This document shows, one piece after another, positions 33,241 to 43,620 of a stretch of DNA of 64,000 bases. Position 1 is the first letter of the stretch. Each line of letters starts with the position of its first letter. Both the position numbers and the translations under genes were made by a program. This DNA comes from Chamaecyparis obtusa. Lineage: Eukaryota > Streptophyta > Pinopsida > Cupressales > Cupressaceae. The stretch lies in the NCBI GenBank assembly GCA_027943335.1, contig BSBK01007729.1, positions 310,001-374,000 on the forward strand. Reading direction: 5' to 3'. The notes under the pieces are model-generated. The model did not search any database. It saw only the letters and a list, made by a program, of their open reading frames with translations, and was not told where the DNA came from.

Positions 33241-33639
33241 ATACACCTCAAAAAGGAGAGGCTACCAAAAGGGAAGTATACTAAGTTAATGATGAAGAAG
33301 GTAGGGCCATTCAAAGTGCTCAGGAAATGTGGCAATAATGCCTACAAAATTGACCTTCCATCAGACATAGGCCTTTCCCCAATTTTTAATATTTCTGATT
33401 TATATGCATACAAACCACCTAATGATGATTTTCATGTAGGAACAGGTCATATTGATAGTACAGATGTCTCTCAGTTACCTAAGGTCACTAAACCTCAAAT
33501 AGAAAGTATTTTGGATAGGAAGATCACCAAAAAAACAAGAAGGGGCACCTACTACTCATACCTTGTCAAACGGAAGGACTCACCTACTAAAGATGCAACT
33601 TCGATGACTCAAGTAGAGATTGAAAAGGCAGGGTACTAG
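33232..33639 (+). pseudogene. Chr-2 integrase C-terminus and chromodomain
   Basis: 135 open codons with KVGPFKVLRKCGNNAYKIDL and LSPIFNISDLYAY, then a chromodomain: PQIESILDRKITKKTRRGTY, YSYLVKRKDSPTKDATSM, ending EIEKAGY at TAG 33637-33639. The usual VKWK reads VKRK, losing one cage-type Trp. The chromodomain marks the element as a chromovirus. Confidence 0.9.
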
Positions 33640-33674
33640 TTTGACACAATCCCAAATCAAGGGACTTGATTTAT

Positions 33675-33690
33675 TTAGAGGAGGGTAGTA
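33675..33690 (+). other. Chr-2 polypurine tract
   Basis: TAGAGGAGGGTAGTA directly before the 3' LTR; the purine core is AGAGGAGGG. Confidence 0.8.
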
Positions 33691-35233
33691 TGGTGCAAAG
33701 CACTCTAAGCTCCTAGAGCTCCTGGCATGAATTGAAATGGTTTGAAGAATTCATTCAGGACTTTCACCAATGGAGGCACATCAAGGATCTAATAAGGCAT
33801 TTAATAAGCCTTCCATTGTCTACAAAGACACTATACTTGTTCCTCTTGTTTCAAGGTTTTTAAAACCTGACCCATGATAGAGCTCAATGCAATAAAGATG
33901 TTTAGATTAGTTTAGTGTTCATAAAAATCCCATTTGTAAATGCTCTAGGTTTATTTGGTAATTCTATAAATCATGAATGTTAAAGACCTATAGGGATAAA
34001 ATAAGGCATAGCATATAGAATGTGGTCTAAATAAAGTGAAAAGGCCTTAGAATAGGTTTGTATAGGTTGGTAGTAGGTTAGGGAGTTTTTAGACTTCATA
34101 AAGTTGAAAAATGCAAAGTTGCAACAAAAGTTGTTGTGCAACTTTTCAACTTTCTGTTAAAAGTTGTCAAATAGGCTAATTAGTGAGTTTTAACTAATCA
34201 CAACTGAATATAAGGTAGTTGATTGGTCAAACATGGATATATAAGTGTTTTACAACCTTCCCAGAAGAACAAGTTGTCAGATGTACATATCTCTTTACAA
34301 TTAATAAAAGTTCTCTGGTTTTTCATCTCCATTTCTCTATTGTTTGTGTTTTACACATGTGGTACAAATTGAAAATGAAGGGTGGATGGTTTGAGGAGAC
34401 ACCTTGGTGACTTAGATTTCTATTACACTTGGTCTAATTCCATTTGAAGACCTGAAACCAAAGTTAGAGGCTTTTCTTCTCAGATAGCCAGGAAACCCTA
34501 GTCAGAGGAGGGTTTTGGGAAAATGGGGGTATAGATCGCGACTATATCACCAAAATTGCACAAAACCAAATGAAAATGGAAGATTTGGGAATGTTATTTT
34601 AGATTCTAGGAGTAGGAGTTTAGGTGTTAAAGGGAACCAATCTTGCTTGCAAGCCCTAGGCCAAATATAGTGTTGTATTTGGTCCTAAATTGTAGAAATT
34701 TGCTTGTTTAAAGTTGGATAAGTGCAAAGTGAGTAAAAAAAAGGTGGATTAGGTGTTCTTAGATATCCTTGAAGAAATCATAAAGCCTATCTTTATTCTA
34801 TGCACCCATTTCATTGGTCTTCCTTTGAAAACCAAGCCTACTAGGGCCCTACTAGGTATGTGTCCTTTGGAAGATTCTTGGAGTGTTGGAGTAGAGTAGG
34901 AGTTGGTCTTGTGGGATATTGTTTGGGTAGTTAAAAATCTCCAAGTTACATCATTTATTCAGGTGTATGTATGGGGTTGTGACAAGAACCTCAATTGTTT
35001 CCATCTTAGTTCCCGTAGCCCTGTTTGGGGAATAAATCAATAGATTATTGTGATAAGTGGCAAAAGTGGATTGGTGGGTTAAGTTGGTGTCCTTAGGACT
35101 GTTGAAGAGGTACAAAAATTAGAGTGAGGTGTTGGAGGCACTTGTTAGAAGTCTCTATTGAAGACTTAATGTTTTGGGAGCACTGGAACTTAAAGATCTG
35201 AAGATCAACCTTCCACTATGCCACTCTACATCA
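33691..35233 (+). repeat. Chr-2 3' LTR
   Basis: TGGTGCAAAGC start, CTACATCA end, followed by the TTATA duplication. It is 23 bp shorter than the 5' LTR, mostly from the hairpin duplication at 27840-27890. Confidence 0.94.
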
Positions 35234-35238
35234 TTATA

Positions 35239-35320
35239 CTATGTGAATAAAGCAATAAAAAAGAAGAATATTTTATAATATCTTCGACAACCATCCTACA
35301 AGAAAACCATCAGTATGTTA
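35239..35320 (-). other. Tat-2 leader fragment between Chr-2 and Chr-3
   Basis: 82 bp of AT-rich Tat-2 leader left between two independent insertions. Its last five bases, TGTTA, are the Chr-3 target duplication. Confidence 0.8.
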
Positions 35321-36179
35321 TGATGGAGGAGCATCCTGGGTGTAAGAGCAATCTTGCATCACCCAAAAATATTTCTATTTTTATATTCAATAAGGGCTAT
35401 CTTGTGCAGAGCTGCTATTTATGGAAAGTTACTATTTTTGGTAATTTTTTGTATGTGCTCAAAATGATCTAATTTCTTTCTTGGAGGTTCATTTTGGTCA
35501 TATAAGTCTGCCAGTAAAGTTTCATTGCCAGATCAAGTGTATATTGGAAGATATTGAAGATTTTCAGTATTGGCAGCAGGGTACAGAAACTTCAAACTCA
35601 ATTTTGAAGGCTTTACAGGCCCCGGATGACGTCAAAAATTTGGGTAATGAGTGCTTGCATTGGCCAAGCCTGTAGAGCGCTTTGTGGCATTTCTAAAATT
35701 GGTTTATAATAGCCGATCGGGTCAACTGGTGATGACTTATAGTCTTCGGAAGTTGGGCCACCTGAAATGGCGGAAAATAATTTTTCTTCAAAATTTTTGT
35801 TTGGGTTTCAAAGGTTATCTTGAGCTGACTACGATGTAATAAAATGTAAAATAAAATAATTCTAAGTTTGGTCAGCCTTATTGGCTAAAATTCTGGAACC
35901 TTCCCAGGCGGTGGAAAATTGCCTATATAAGGAAGGTTGTATTATTGTCTTAGGCAATTTAGAATAGTTCTGGGTAGTAGATTTGGGTAATAGTTCGAGG
36001 CTTTGTCCTATGGAATATTGTAAGGGAATGCCCATGTGGCTTTGTGTATTGTAATTTTGAAAGTTTGTAATTCCACATTTGTGGAGATAATAAGAAGCCA
36101 ATTTTCTGTTCTTGCATATTATTTTTATTTCTCTGTTTCTATTATGTATTTGTGGTATTAAGGGGAGCACCCTTCATCA
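35321..36179 (+). repeat. Chr-3 5' LTR
   Basis: Perfect TGATG...CATCA ends. TATATAA at 35924-35930. Short inverted motif AAGGG-GAGCA-CCCTT just inside the 3' end. Confidence 0.95.
35924..35930 (+). promoter_or_regulatory. TATA box of Chr-3 LTR promoter
   Basis: TATATAA in the context GCCTATATAAGGAAG, conserved in the 3' LTR (41425-41431) and Chr-1 (3481). Confidence 0.65.
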
Positions 36180-36181
36180 AG

Positions 36182-36193
36182 TGGTATTAGAGC
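36182..36193 (+). other. Chr-3 primer-binding site
   Basis: TGGTATTAGAGC: the initiator tRNA-Met site with one C to T change. Confidence 0.87.
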
Positions 36194-36280
36194 AGGAGTT
36201 CCTGAGTGTGTAAATAGATCGCCGACTGTGAGGCAGTTTGCACCAGGACCATGGTTAGGGTTTCAGTGCACATCGTGAAA

Positions 36281-37440
36281 ATGCCTCCATGAAGAGAACG
36301 CGGCGGAGGAGCTGGTGCTGTGACACCTGAGGTTAGAGAGCTGCAGAGACAAGTGTGAGCTTTGCAAGAAGAGATTCGCAGAGGAATGAATCTTAATGTC
36401 AGAGATGAAAGCGAGGAGGAAGCCAAAGAAGAATATCAAGAAGGAGAAGTCAAAATTGTGAACCAGGAGGAAGAAAGACTTTTTCGAGCCATTTCCAAAA
36501 TTGGGAAAAGACCTAAGATTAAGGTTCCTACATTTTCTAGAAATCTTAACCCAAGAAAATTGATCAACTAGATCAATGAATGTGAGGAATATTTTGAGTA
36601 TGAAGATGTTGAGGATCTTGATAGGGTCAAATTTGTGAAGGCCAGACTGAAAGGTCATGCAAAGATCTGGTGGCAAGAGATTCAGTTGGAGCGAAATAGA
36701 AGAGGAAAAGATAAAATCACAAGATGGGATCGGATGGTAGATAAATTGAAGTGACAGTTCATTCCTATTGATTATGAGCTTGACCTACTAAAGAAAATGC
36801 AAAGTTTGAAGCAAGTAGGAAGATCTGTTCAGGAGTATACAGAGGAGTTCTATTGACTCCTCATTAGAATAGGCCATGCAGAAGCTGATAAGGAGAAAGT
36901 TGCCCGATACCTTAATGGGTTAAGGCCAAGCATTCAGGAGGAGCTGAATCTGGTTCGAATGAATAGTATTGAAGAGGCATACCAGTTTTCCCTAAAAGTA
37001 GAGAAAAATTTGAAGAAGAAGTTTGAGAGTAGACAAAATGGAAGAGGTCGTGATGGACGATCTGGTGGACAGTCATATGGTGGCCGAAATGAAGATTCAA
37101 AAAAGAAGGATGAGGCCAGTAGTAGTCAGAATCAGCAAGGAAACAATTCCAATCATTTCCAAGATAATAATAATAGAGATCAGAGAGGAAGAGGAAGAGG
37201 ACAAGGATCTGGAAGAGGAGGCTTCCATGGAACATGTTTTCACTATGGAGAAGAAGGTCATAGGGCATTTGAATGTCCTCAGCACCAAGGAAGAACAGAT
37301 AGGAGAAATGAAGGCCAGGCCAGAGTTGCACATGTAGATGAAGATGCCATATGATCACATTCTAAAGATGCTGAAAGAGGAGAAATGTTGATTAACAAAA
37401 GAGTCCTGCTGAGTGGTGAGAATGAACCTGAATAAAGGAG
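36281..37440 (+). pseudogene. Chr-3 gag with zinc knuckle
   Basis: ATG at 36281 is followed three codons later by TGA (CGA expected). The frame then holds a coiled N-terminus, KVPTFSRNLNPRKLIN*INECEEYFEY, VKARLKGHAKIWWQE, QFIPIDYELDLLKKM and YLNGLRPSIQEELNL. An Arg/Gly/Gln-rich linker and the knuckle CFHYGEEGHRAFECP follow; the second Cys of CX2CX4HX4C is Tyr, as in Chr-2. Four or more stops interrupt it (TAG, TGA). Confidence 0.88.
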
Positions 37441-38044
37441 GAGCCTGTTTCACACCAGGTGCAAGTGTGAGGGTAAGTGTTGTGATGTGATTATTGATAA
37501 TGGAAGCACTGACAATTTGGTGTCAGAAGAGATGGTGACAAAGCTGAAGCTCAAGAGACAGAAGCACCCACATCCATATCGGATTGCCTGGGTAAAGGAT
37601 GACCACAAGGTCATGGTCAATGAACAATGCCTAGTGAAGTTCAAGATTGGCAGGTACCAAGATGAGGTATTGTATGATATCATATCTATGGATGTATGTC
37701 ATATGTTTTTGGGTAGATTTTGGCAGTTTGACAGATGTGTTGTACATGATGGTCATGCCAATACTTATTCCCTGACAAAGGATGGAATGCGACATAAGCT
37801 AAAGCCATTGAATGACATGGAAGAAAAAGTATGTGGTAGTGCAAGGATAACTTTTGTTGATGGAAGAAAGTTCCTAGATGGTAAGAGGCATGAGCATGTG
37901 TGCTTTGCTTTAATTCCAAAAGCTGGTAAGGAGGAAGTAGAAGATGTTCCTGTAGAAGTTGCAGATTTGTTGAATGAGTTTCAGGATACTGTATCTGATA
38001 ATGTGCCTGATGGATTGCCACCAGTCAGAAAGATAAGTCATTAG
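37441..38044 (+). pseudogene. Chr-3 aspartic protease and linker
   Basis: The open frame 37487-38044 starts at the active site DVIIDNGSTDNLVSEEM (Asp present; DNG in place of DSG or DTG), then MDVCHMFLGRFWQFD and the linker LPPVRKISH, ending in TAG 38042-38044 where Chr-1 has CAG (412-414). Confidence 0.88.
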
Positions 38045-38908
38045 ATGGACTTGATCCCAGGAGCAAGTTTTCTAAATAAGGTAGCACACAAAATGACACC
38101 TGTAGAAAGTGAGTTGAATAGACAAGTACATGAGTTGTTGCAGAAAGGATTGATCCATGCGAGTCTAAGTCCCTGTGCTATACCAGCAGTATTAGCACCA
38201 AAAAAGAATGGAGAGTGGAGGATGTGTATAGATTCCAGAGCAATAAACAAGATCACAATCAAGTACAGGTTTCCATTGCCACGAATGGATGATATTATGG
38301 ACTGTTTGAGTGGAGCTGTGTATTTCTCAAAGATAGACCTGAAGAGTGGGTATCATTAGATTCGGATCAGAGAAGGAGATGAATGGAAGACTGCCTTCAA
38401 GACAAAGGAAGGACTATATGAGTGGTTAGTCATGCCTTTTGGGCTAACCAATGCACCGAGCACTTTCATGCGGCTCATGAATGAGGTTTTGAAAGAATTT
38501 CTGGGTAAGTTTGTCATTGTTTACCTAGATAATATTTTGATCTTTAGTAAGACATTGGAGGAGCATATGATGCATATTTGTATGGTATTTGAGAAGTTGA
38601 GAGAGGAGAAATTGTTGATTAATTTGAAGAAGTGCAGTTTTGTGAAGAAAGAATTAGTGTATCTGGGATTTGTAGTTTTAGCAGAAGGTCTAAAAATGGA
38701 CCCAGAAAAAGTACAGGCTATTCTTGAATGGCCTACTCCAAGGAGTGCTATTGAGGTAAGATCTTTTCATGGTTTGGCTAGCTTTTATAGAAAGTTTATC
38801 AGAAATTTTAGCAGTATTTGTGCACCCTTGACTGAAACAATGAGAGGGGATAGAAAAGAGTTTAAGTGGACTAATAGTGCAGAAAAGAGTTTTCAATTGT
38901 TAAAATAA
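38045..38908 (+). pseudogene. Chr-3 reverse transcriptase (inactive)
   Basis: Blocks [42 protein letters not shown] then TAG (38357-38359; CAG in Chr-1 at 730-732), [12 protein letters not shown]. The active site reads [12 protein letters not shown], so the second Asp of YLDD is Asn (GAT to AAT), which should abolish catalysis. The thumb and connection continue to 38908. Confidence 0.93.
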
Positions 38909-39480
38909 AAAGTTACAGAACAACCTGTTCTAGCACTTCCAGATTTTAATAAGGTGTTTCAAGTAGATTGTGATGCTAGTGGTACTGTAATAGGAGCTGT
39001 TATGAGCCAAGAAGGTAAACCTGTTGCCTATTTCAATGAGAAATTGAATGATGCCAAGAGAAAATATTCTGTTTATGATCAGGAATTTTATGCTATAGTT
39101 CAGGCATTGAAGAAGTGGAGACACTATCTGCTTCCTAAGGAATTTTTTTGTATACTGATCATCAAGCTTTGCAATATTTGAATAGTCAAGGAAAGTTGAC
39201 TCAAAGGCATTTGAAATGGGTTGAGTTTTTGCAGAGTTATACATTTGTTTTGAAACATAGGAGTAGAAAGTCTAACAGGGTTGTAGATGCTCTTAGCAGA
39301 AGGCAACTGTTGCTGACAGAGATGCAGATTGAGGTGGTTGGGTTCAATGAACTCAAGAATTTGTATCCAGATGATTTTGATTTTGGTGAAGCTTGGACAA
39401 CTTGTACAGAACCTGTTACTCTAGATAGGATGAAATGGTTAGATTTCATCATCCAGGCTGATATGCTACTCAGAGGGAGC
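38909..39480 (+). pseudogene. Chr-3 RNase H and linker
   Basis: [34 protein letters not shown] and [17 protein letters not shown], then a one-base shift near 39150 into [16 protein letters not shown], and RKSNRVVDALSRR. The linker to integrase ends at TAG 39481-39483. Catalytic Asp residues at the start (CDAS) and TDH are kept. Confidence 0.9.
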
Positions 39481-40380
39481 TAGTTGTGCATTCCACGAAG
39501 TTCTATGAGGGAGAATCTCATCAAGGAGAAGCATAGCAGAGGATTGGCTGGACATTTTGGTCATAATAAAACCCTTTCTTTGGTTAGTGAGAATTATTAT
39601 TGGCCACAGTTGCAGCAAGATGTGAAGAAGTTTGTACAGAGTTGCAAAGTATGTCAGATGGTGAAAGGAGTGAAGTAGAATACAGGGTTGTATCAGCCAT
39701 TGCCTGTACCAGAGAAGCCTTGGGATGATATCAGTATGGACTTTGTTCTTGGTTTACCAAGGACTCAGCAGGGACATGATTCAATTTTTGTGGTGGTTGA
39801 CAGATTTTCAAAGATGGAACATTTCATTCCTTGCAAGAAGACTAGTGATGTTGTTCATATAGCAGAATTGTTTTTCAGAGAAGTGGTGAGACTACATGGT
39901 TTGCCAAAGACCATAGTTTCAGATCGAGATACTAAGTTTGTTAGATATTTTTGGTGGACATTGTGGAAAAAGTTGAAGATAGATTTGAAGTTCAGTTCAT
40001 CACATCATCCATAGACTGATGGACAGACAAAGGTGGTGAATCGAAGTTTGGGAAATTTGCTGAGATGTTTGGTTGGAGACAAGCCAACAAGATGGGATTT
40101 GATTTTACCACAGGCAGAATTTGCATACAATAATTCTGTCAACAGGAGCACTGGTAAATCACCATTCCAAATTATATATGGAAGTAGTCCAAGAAATGCA
40201 TCTGAATTAAGAAAGATAGAAAAAGGAGAAATAAGTAGTGCTGAAGCTGAGGATTTTGCAGACCATTTGAAGAACATCCATGAGGAAGTGAGGAAGCACA
40301 TTACCAAGATGAATGCATAGTGTAAGGCTAAGGCAGATGAGAAAAGGAGGTATAAGGAATTTCAGGTTGGAGATGAAGTC
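39481..40380 (+). pseudogene. Chr-3 integrase
   Basis: HHCC finger LAGHFGHNKTLSL, then FVQSCKVCQMVKG (39484-39678). The core 39688-40014 has [14 protein letters not shown] and IVSDRDTKF, with both Asp kept. After TAG 40012-40014 (HP*TDG) the third motif reads QTKVVNRSLGNL: catalytic Glu is Lys. Both the stop and the Glu to Lys change are shared with Chr-1. The frame continues to TAG 40318. Confidence 0.92.
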
Positions 40381-40790
40381 ATGGTTCATTTGTGGAAGGA
40401 AAGATTTTCAGTTGGTACATATAACAAGTTGAAAATGAAAAAATTTGGACCATGTAAGATACTAAAGAAGCATGATTCAGGAAATGCATATGAGGTAGAA
40501 TTGCCTACTAAACTGAATATCTCACCAGTGTTTAACATTTCAAATTTGACAGAGTATCATGAAGGAGGTGTTGAAGATGAGATCACAGCAGCACAGTGGA
40601 GTATTCCAGCAACTAGTTCAGATACTAAGGAGATTGAGGACATACTGGATAGTCGCATTGGCAGAAGCATAAGGAACAAAACATATGAAGAGTATTTGGT
40701 CAAGTGGAAAGGATGACCTGTTGAGGATTCATCATGGTTGTCAAGGGAGGAGGTTAGCTGTCTTGATTTTCCTCTTCACACCTGAGTCGT
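40381..40790 (+). pseudogene. Chr-3 integrase C-terminus and chromodomain
   Basis: KKFGPCKILKKH and NISPVFNISNLTEYH, then a chromodomain (EIEDILDSRIGRSIRN, YEEYLVKWKG), TGA at 40714-40716, continuing VEDSSWLSREEV. The TGA is shared with Chr-1. Confidence 0.88.
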
Positions 40791-40823
40791 GACAAGGTCA
40801 CTTCTCAAATTACCCCAGGTGTC

Positions 40824-41680
40824 TGATGCAGGAGCATCCTAGGTGTAAGAGAAATCTTGCATCACCCAAAAATATTTCTATTTTATATTCAATAAGGGAT
40901 ATCTTGTGCAGAGCTGCTATTTATGGAAAGTTACTATTTTTGGTAATTTTTGTATGTGCTCAAAATGATCTGATTTCTTTCTTGGAGGTTCATTTTGGTC
41001 ATATAAGTCTGCTAGTAAAGTTTCATTGCCAGATCAAGTGTATATTGGAAGATATTGAAGATTTTCGGTATTGGTAGCAGGGTACAGAAACTTCAGACTC
41101 AATTTTGAAGGCTTTAGAGGCCCCGGATGAGGTCAAAAATTTGGGTGATGGGCACTTGCATGGGTCAAGCCTGTAGAGCACTTCGTGGCATTTCTGAAAT
41201 GGGGTTATAATAGCCGATCGGGTCAACTGGTGATGACTTATAGTCTTCGGAAGTTGGGCCACCTGAAATGGCGGAAAATAATTTTTCTTCAAAATTTCTA
41301 TTCGGGTTTCAAAGGTTATCTTGAGCTGACTACGATGTAATAAAATGTAAAATAAAATAATTCTAAGTTTGGTCGGCCTTATTGGCTAAAATTCTGGAAC
41401 CTTCCCATGCAGTGGAAAATTGCCTATATAAGGAAGGTTGTATTATTGTCTTAGGCAGTTCAGAATAGTTCTGGGTAGTAGATCTGGGTAATAATTCAAG
41501 GCTTTGTCCTATGGAATATTGTAAGGGAATGCCCATGTGGCTTTGCGTATTGTAATTCTGAAAGTTTGTAATTCCACATTTGTGGAGATAATAAGAAGCC
41601 AATTTTCTGTTCTTGCATATTGTTGTTATTTCTCTGTTTCTATTATGTGTTTGTGGTATTAAGGGGAGCACCCTTCATCA
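40824..41680 (+). repeat. Chr-3 3' LTR
   Basis: TGATGCAGGAGC start, CTTCATCA end, followed by TGTTA. Nearly the same length as the 5' LTR (857 against 859 bp). Confidence 0.95.
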
Positions 41681-41685
41681 TGTTA

Positions 41686-42021
41686 TGTCTTCATCAAAAT
41701 CCTACAGCCCACTTTTACACTATCAAAAAAATAGAGATATAAAAAACAACATGTAATAATGTCATAAAATAGTGTAGAGAAATTTATAGAAACTAATTTT
41801 TTTTAAAAAAAATTGATGGCAAGTATTGCATGAGGAATTACAGTGCTACACACAAGAAAGTACTATGTTGGATGCAAGAAAGTACTACTAATATAAAACC
41901 TTCACATGACATAGTTAAAAAGATCACGCGAGATTCTGTACTTAGTTATATAGACTGTATAGACAAAGCTTTAAATTCTTGTTAGAAAAAAATTGAGAGT
42001 GAGGCTAGAAATGATTTTTTT
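41686..42021 (-). other. Tat-2 leader, part next to the 5' LTR
   Basis: AT-rich, non-coding. Contains GCATGAGGAA- and CAAGAAAGTACTA-type repeats (41826-41900). Confidence 0.7.
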
Positions 42022-42042
42022 GCCCCATAGTGAGTGCCAAAA
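42022..42042 (-). other. Tat-2 primer-binding-site region
   Basis: The minus strand reads TTTTGGCACTCACTATGGGGC directly after the 5' LTR end. TGGCRCCCACNGTGGGGC-type sequences are typical at this place in large plant gypsy elements. The primer tRNA was not assigned. Confidence 0.7.
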
Positions 42043-43016
42043 TGTTTATGTCTAAATATGGACCTCAAATTTAGCTATAGACATTGACATAGTCATTTCT
42101 CAATGATCATATATGAAGATGAACATGAATTGTCCACTTCGCACACTCAATTGAATCGACCTATCGCCTCCTATTTAGATGGGGTTTTGGATTTACTCTC
42201 AAAATTGAGAGCCCAACAACCATAGACCAAGCTAAATCAGAGGATTTTAAATGCTAAGAAAATGATTGAATTCGAATGAATTAATCTAAGAATGAGAATG
42301 AAAAGTTAATCTAAAGCTTAAAATGAGATGAGAATTAGACTAAGAAGATAATAAGAAAACTAGATTAAAATGAGAGTGCAATATTAAACTATGAAATTGA
42401 AATTATTCTAAATATGCAATGTGAAAAGCTTGAGAAATATAAAAATGAGACAATAATTCAACAGAGTTTTAGTTCTCTCAAAATTGCCTCCTCAAATGAG
42501 GAAAGAGAGGTTCATAATATAGAAGATCCCAGGTGAAGAATGAAGAGTTTCTTGGAAATAAACAGTCGACACTTCATCTCCTTGGTGGGAGGTGAAATTT
42601 TTTGGAGGAATTATTTAATCAAGTAAGTGAATTATAGGCACATGGGTGGCTTTTTGAGTTATTTTGAACAAATAAATTCAAGTGGGGATAATCCATTTAA
42701 ATAACCAAACAATATTTAATTCCTTTGATGTGTATTAGCTAAAGAGGGTGGAATTGATTTAATTAAAAGCACTAGGACTTTGTAATTAAATCAATTAATC
42801 ATAGGGATTATTTAGCCAATAAATGTTGAATATTTAGGAATTAAATATAGTGTATGCTTAGTGCAAATTTAGGGTTTTTTGTAATTGACACCAAGTCAAA
42901 TAAAGTCAACTAGGAGACATAATTGCCTAGGACAATAGGACTTTAATGATGTAGAATTTTGAAGGAATGCACCGAAATTGATTACGATTGCAAGGTGCCA
43001 ATTTTGGGGTATTGTA
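42043..43016 (-). repeat. Tat-2 5' LTR (right copy)
   Basis: 974 bp. On the minus strand it starts TACAATACCCC (TGTAATACCCC in the other copy, so the terminal TG is mutated) and ends CATAAACA. Outer flank GGCAA. Confidence 0.92.
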
Positions 43017-43021
43017 GGCAA

Positions 43022-43620
43022 AGATGAAGGAGGTGAAGGAGATGGAGGAGATGGTTGTGGACTTGGAGGAGATGGAAGTAGGATATGGGCTTTTGTCGAA
43101 GATGGGGGACAACAAAGTTGATACCATAGATTGAGGGTTCATCCTCCTCAGAGGGATACAAGTTTCCTCCTTTAGAGGGATCAACATACACAAAGGGAAG
43201 CAATAGGAAGTGGTGGCAGTGGAGGTGATGATCAAAATCCTACTTGGGATCCACCTATAGATAGATATGGAGATCCTCTATCACAGTGTGATAAGGAGAG
43301 AGAAGTGCTATGGTTATAGGTCTCCACACTAAGGGCATGACTTTCAGAGAGAGATACATAGCTATCATAGATGAGAGTAGAGTGGGACAAATATGCACAC
43401 ATGACTACCCACCAAGGATATAGGTCCACATATTAATTTGCATTACATTGTGCTATTGTTCTTGCCACTCAAAGGGCTCCATTGTATTTTGTTATAGTGC
43501 AACAGTCTGATGGTGCTATACCTCCATCGATCCTAGGCAGAGTAGATGCAGCCCTACCTAATCCTCCACAAGAGGATGAGGGTGCTAGCCAGATCTGAGG
43601 ATTTTTACATTCTCATTTTT
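43022..43620 (+). pseudogene. Tat-1 antisense ORF: PMD protein, C-terminal part
   Basis: Continues the glycine-rich frame cut at 4611 by Tat-2 (GGDGCGLGGDG). A probable coiled coil follows (VSTLRA*LSERDT*LS*MRVEW, with TAG at Gln-type positions), then a tail ending near TGA 43600. The layout of a coiled coil near the C-terminus matches the Tat-2 ORF, though sequence similarity there is low. Assignment rests on position and frame continuity. Confidence 0.6.

Larger units (their letters stand above)
27405..35233 (+). mobile_element. Chr-2: complete Ty3/gypsy chromovirus
   Basis: LTRs 27405-28970 (1566 bp) and 33691-35233 (1543 bp) are flanked by TTATA (27400-27404 and 35234-35238). PBS, gag, protease, RT, RNase H, integrase, chromodomain and PPT are all present in order. 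It is a different family from Chr-1/Chr-3: the LTRs are unrelated and the proteins diverged. It sits in plus orientation inside the leader of minus-oriented Tat-2. Confidence 0.95.
35321..41680 (+). mobile_element. Chr-3: complete Ty3/gypsy chromovirus
   Basis: LTRs 35321-36179 (859 bp) and 40824-41680 (857 bp) start TGATG and end CATCA, flanked by TGTTA (35316-35320 and 41681-41685). Gag, protease, RT, RNase H, integrase and chromodomain are all recognisable. Same family as Chr-1. No purine tract adjoins the 3' LTR; the nearest (AAGGGAGGAGG, 40743-40753) lies ~70 bp upstream. Confidence 0.95.
4612..43016 (-). mobile_element. Tat-2: complete Ty3/gypsy Tat-lineage element with nested guests
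   Basis: Two 974-bp LTRs (4612-5585 and 42043-43016) bound the element, flanked by GGCAG (4607-4611) and GGCAA (43017-43021), a TSD with one change. A PBS-like site next to the right LTR and a purine tract next to the left LTR fix its orientation as minus. Guests: Sire-1, a TRIM, a candidate inverted-repeat element, Chr-2 and Chr-3. Subtracting Sire-1, the TRIM, Chr-2 and Chr-3 leaves about 18.7 kb, large even for the Tat lineage. By eye the LTRs differ at roughly one base in ten near their starts, so it is old. Confidence 0.93.

Noticed and set aside
36912..37358. 148-codon minus-strand frame
   Set aside because: Antisense shadow of the low-complexity Arg/Gly/Gln region of Chr-3 gag.
42927..43429. 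Minus-strand open frames across the Tat-2 LTR edge
   Set aside because: They cross an insertion boundary and lie opposite the PMD remnant; no domain similarity.
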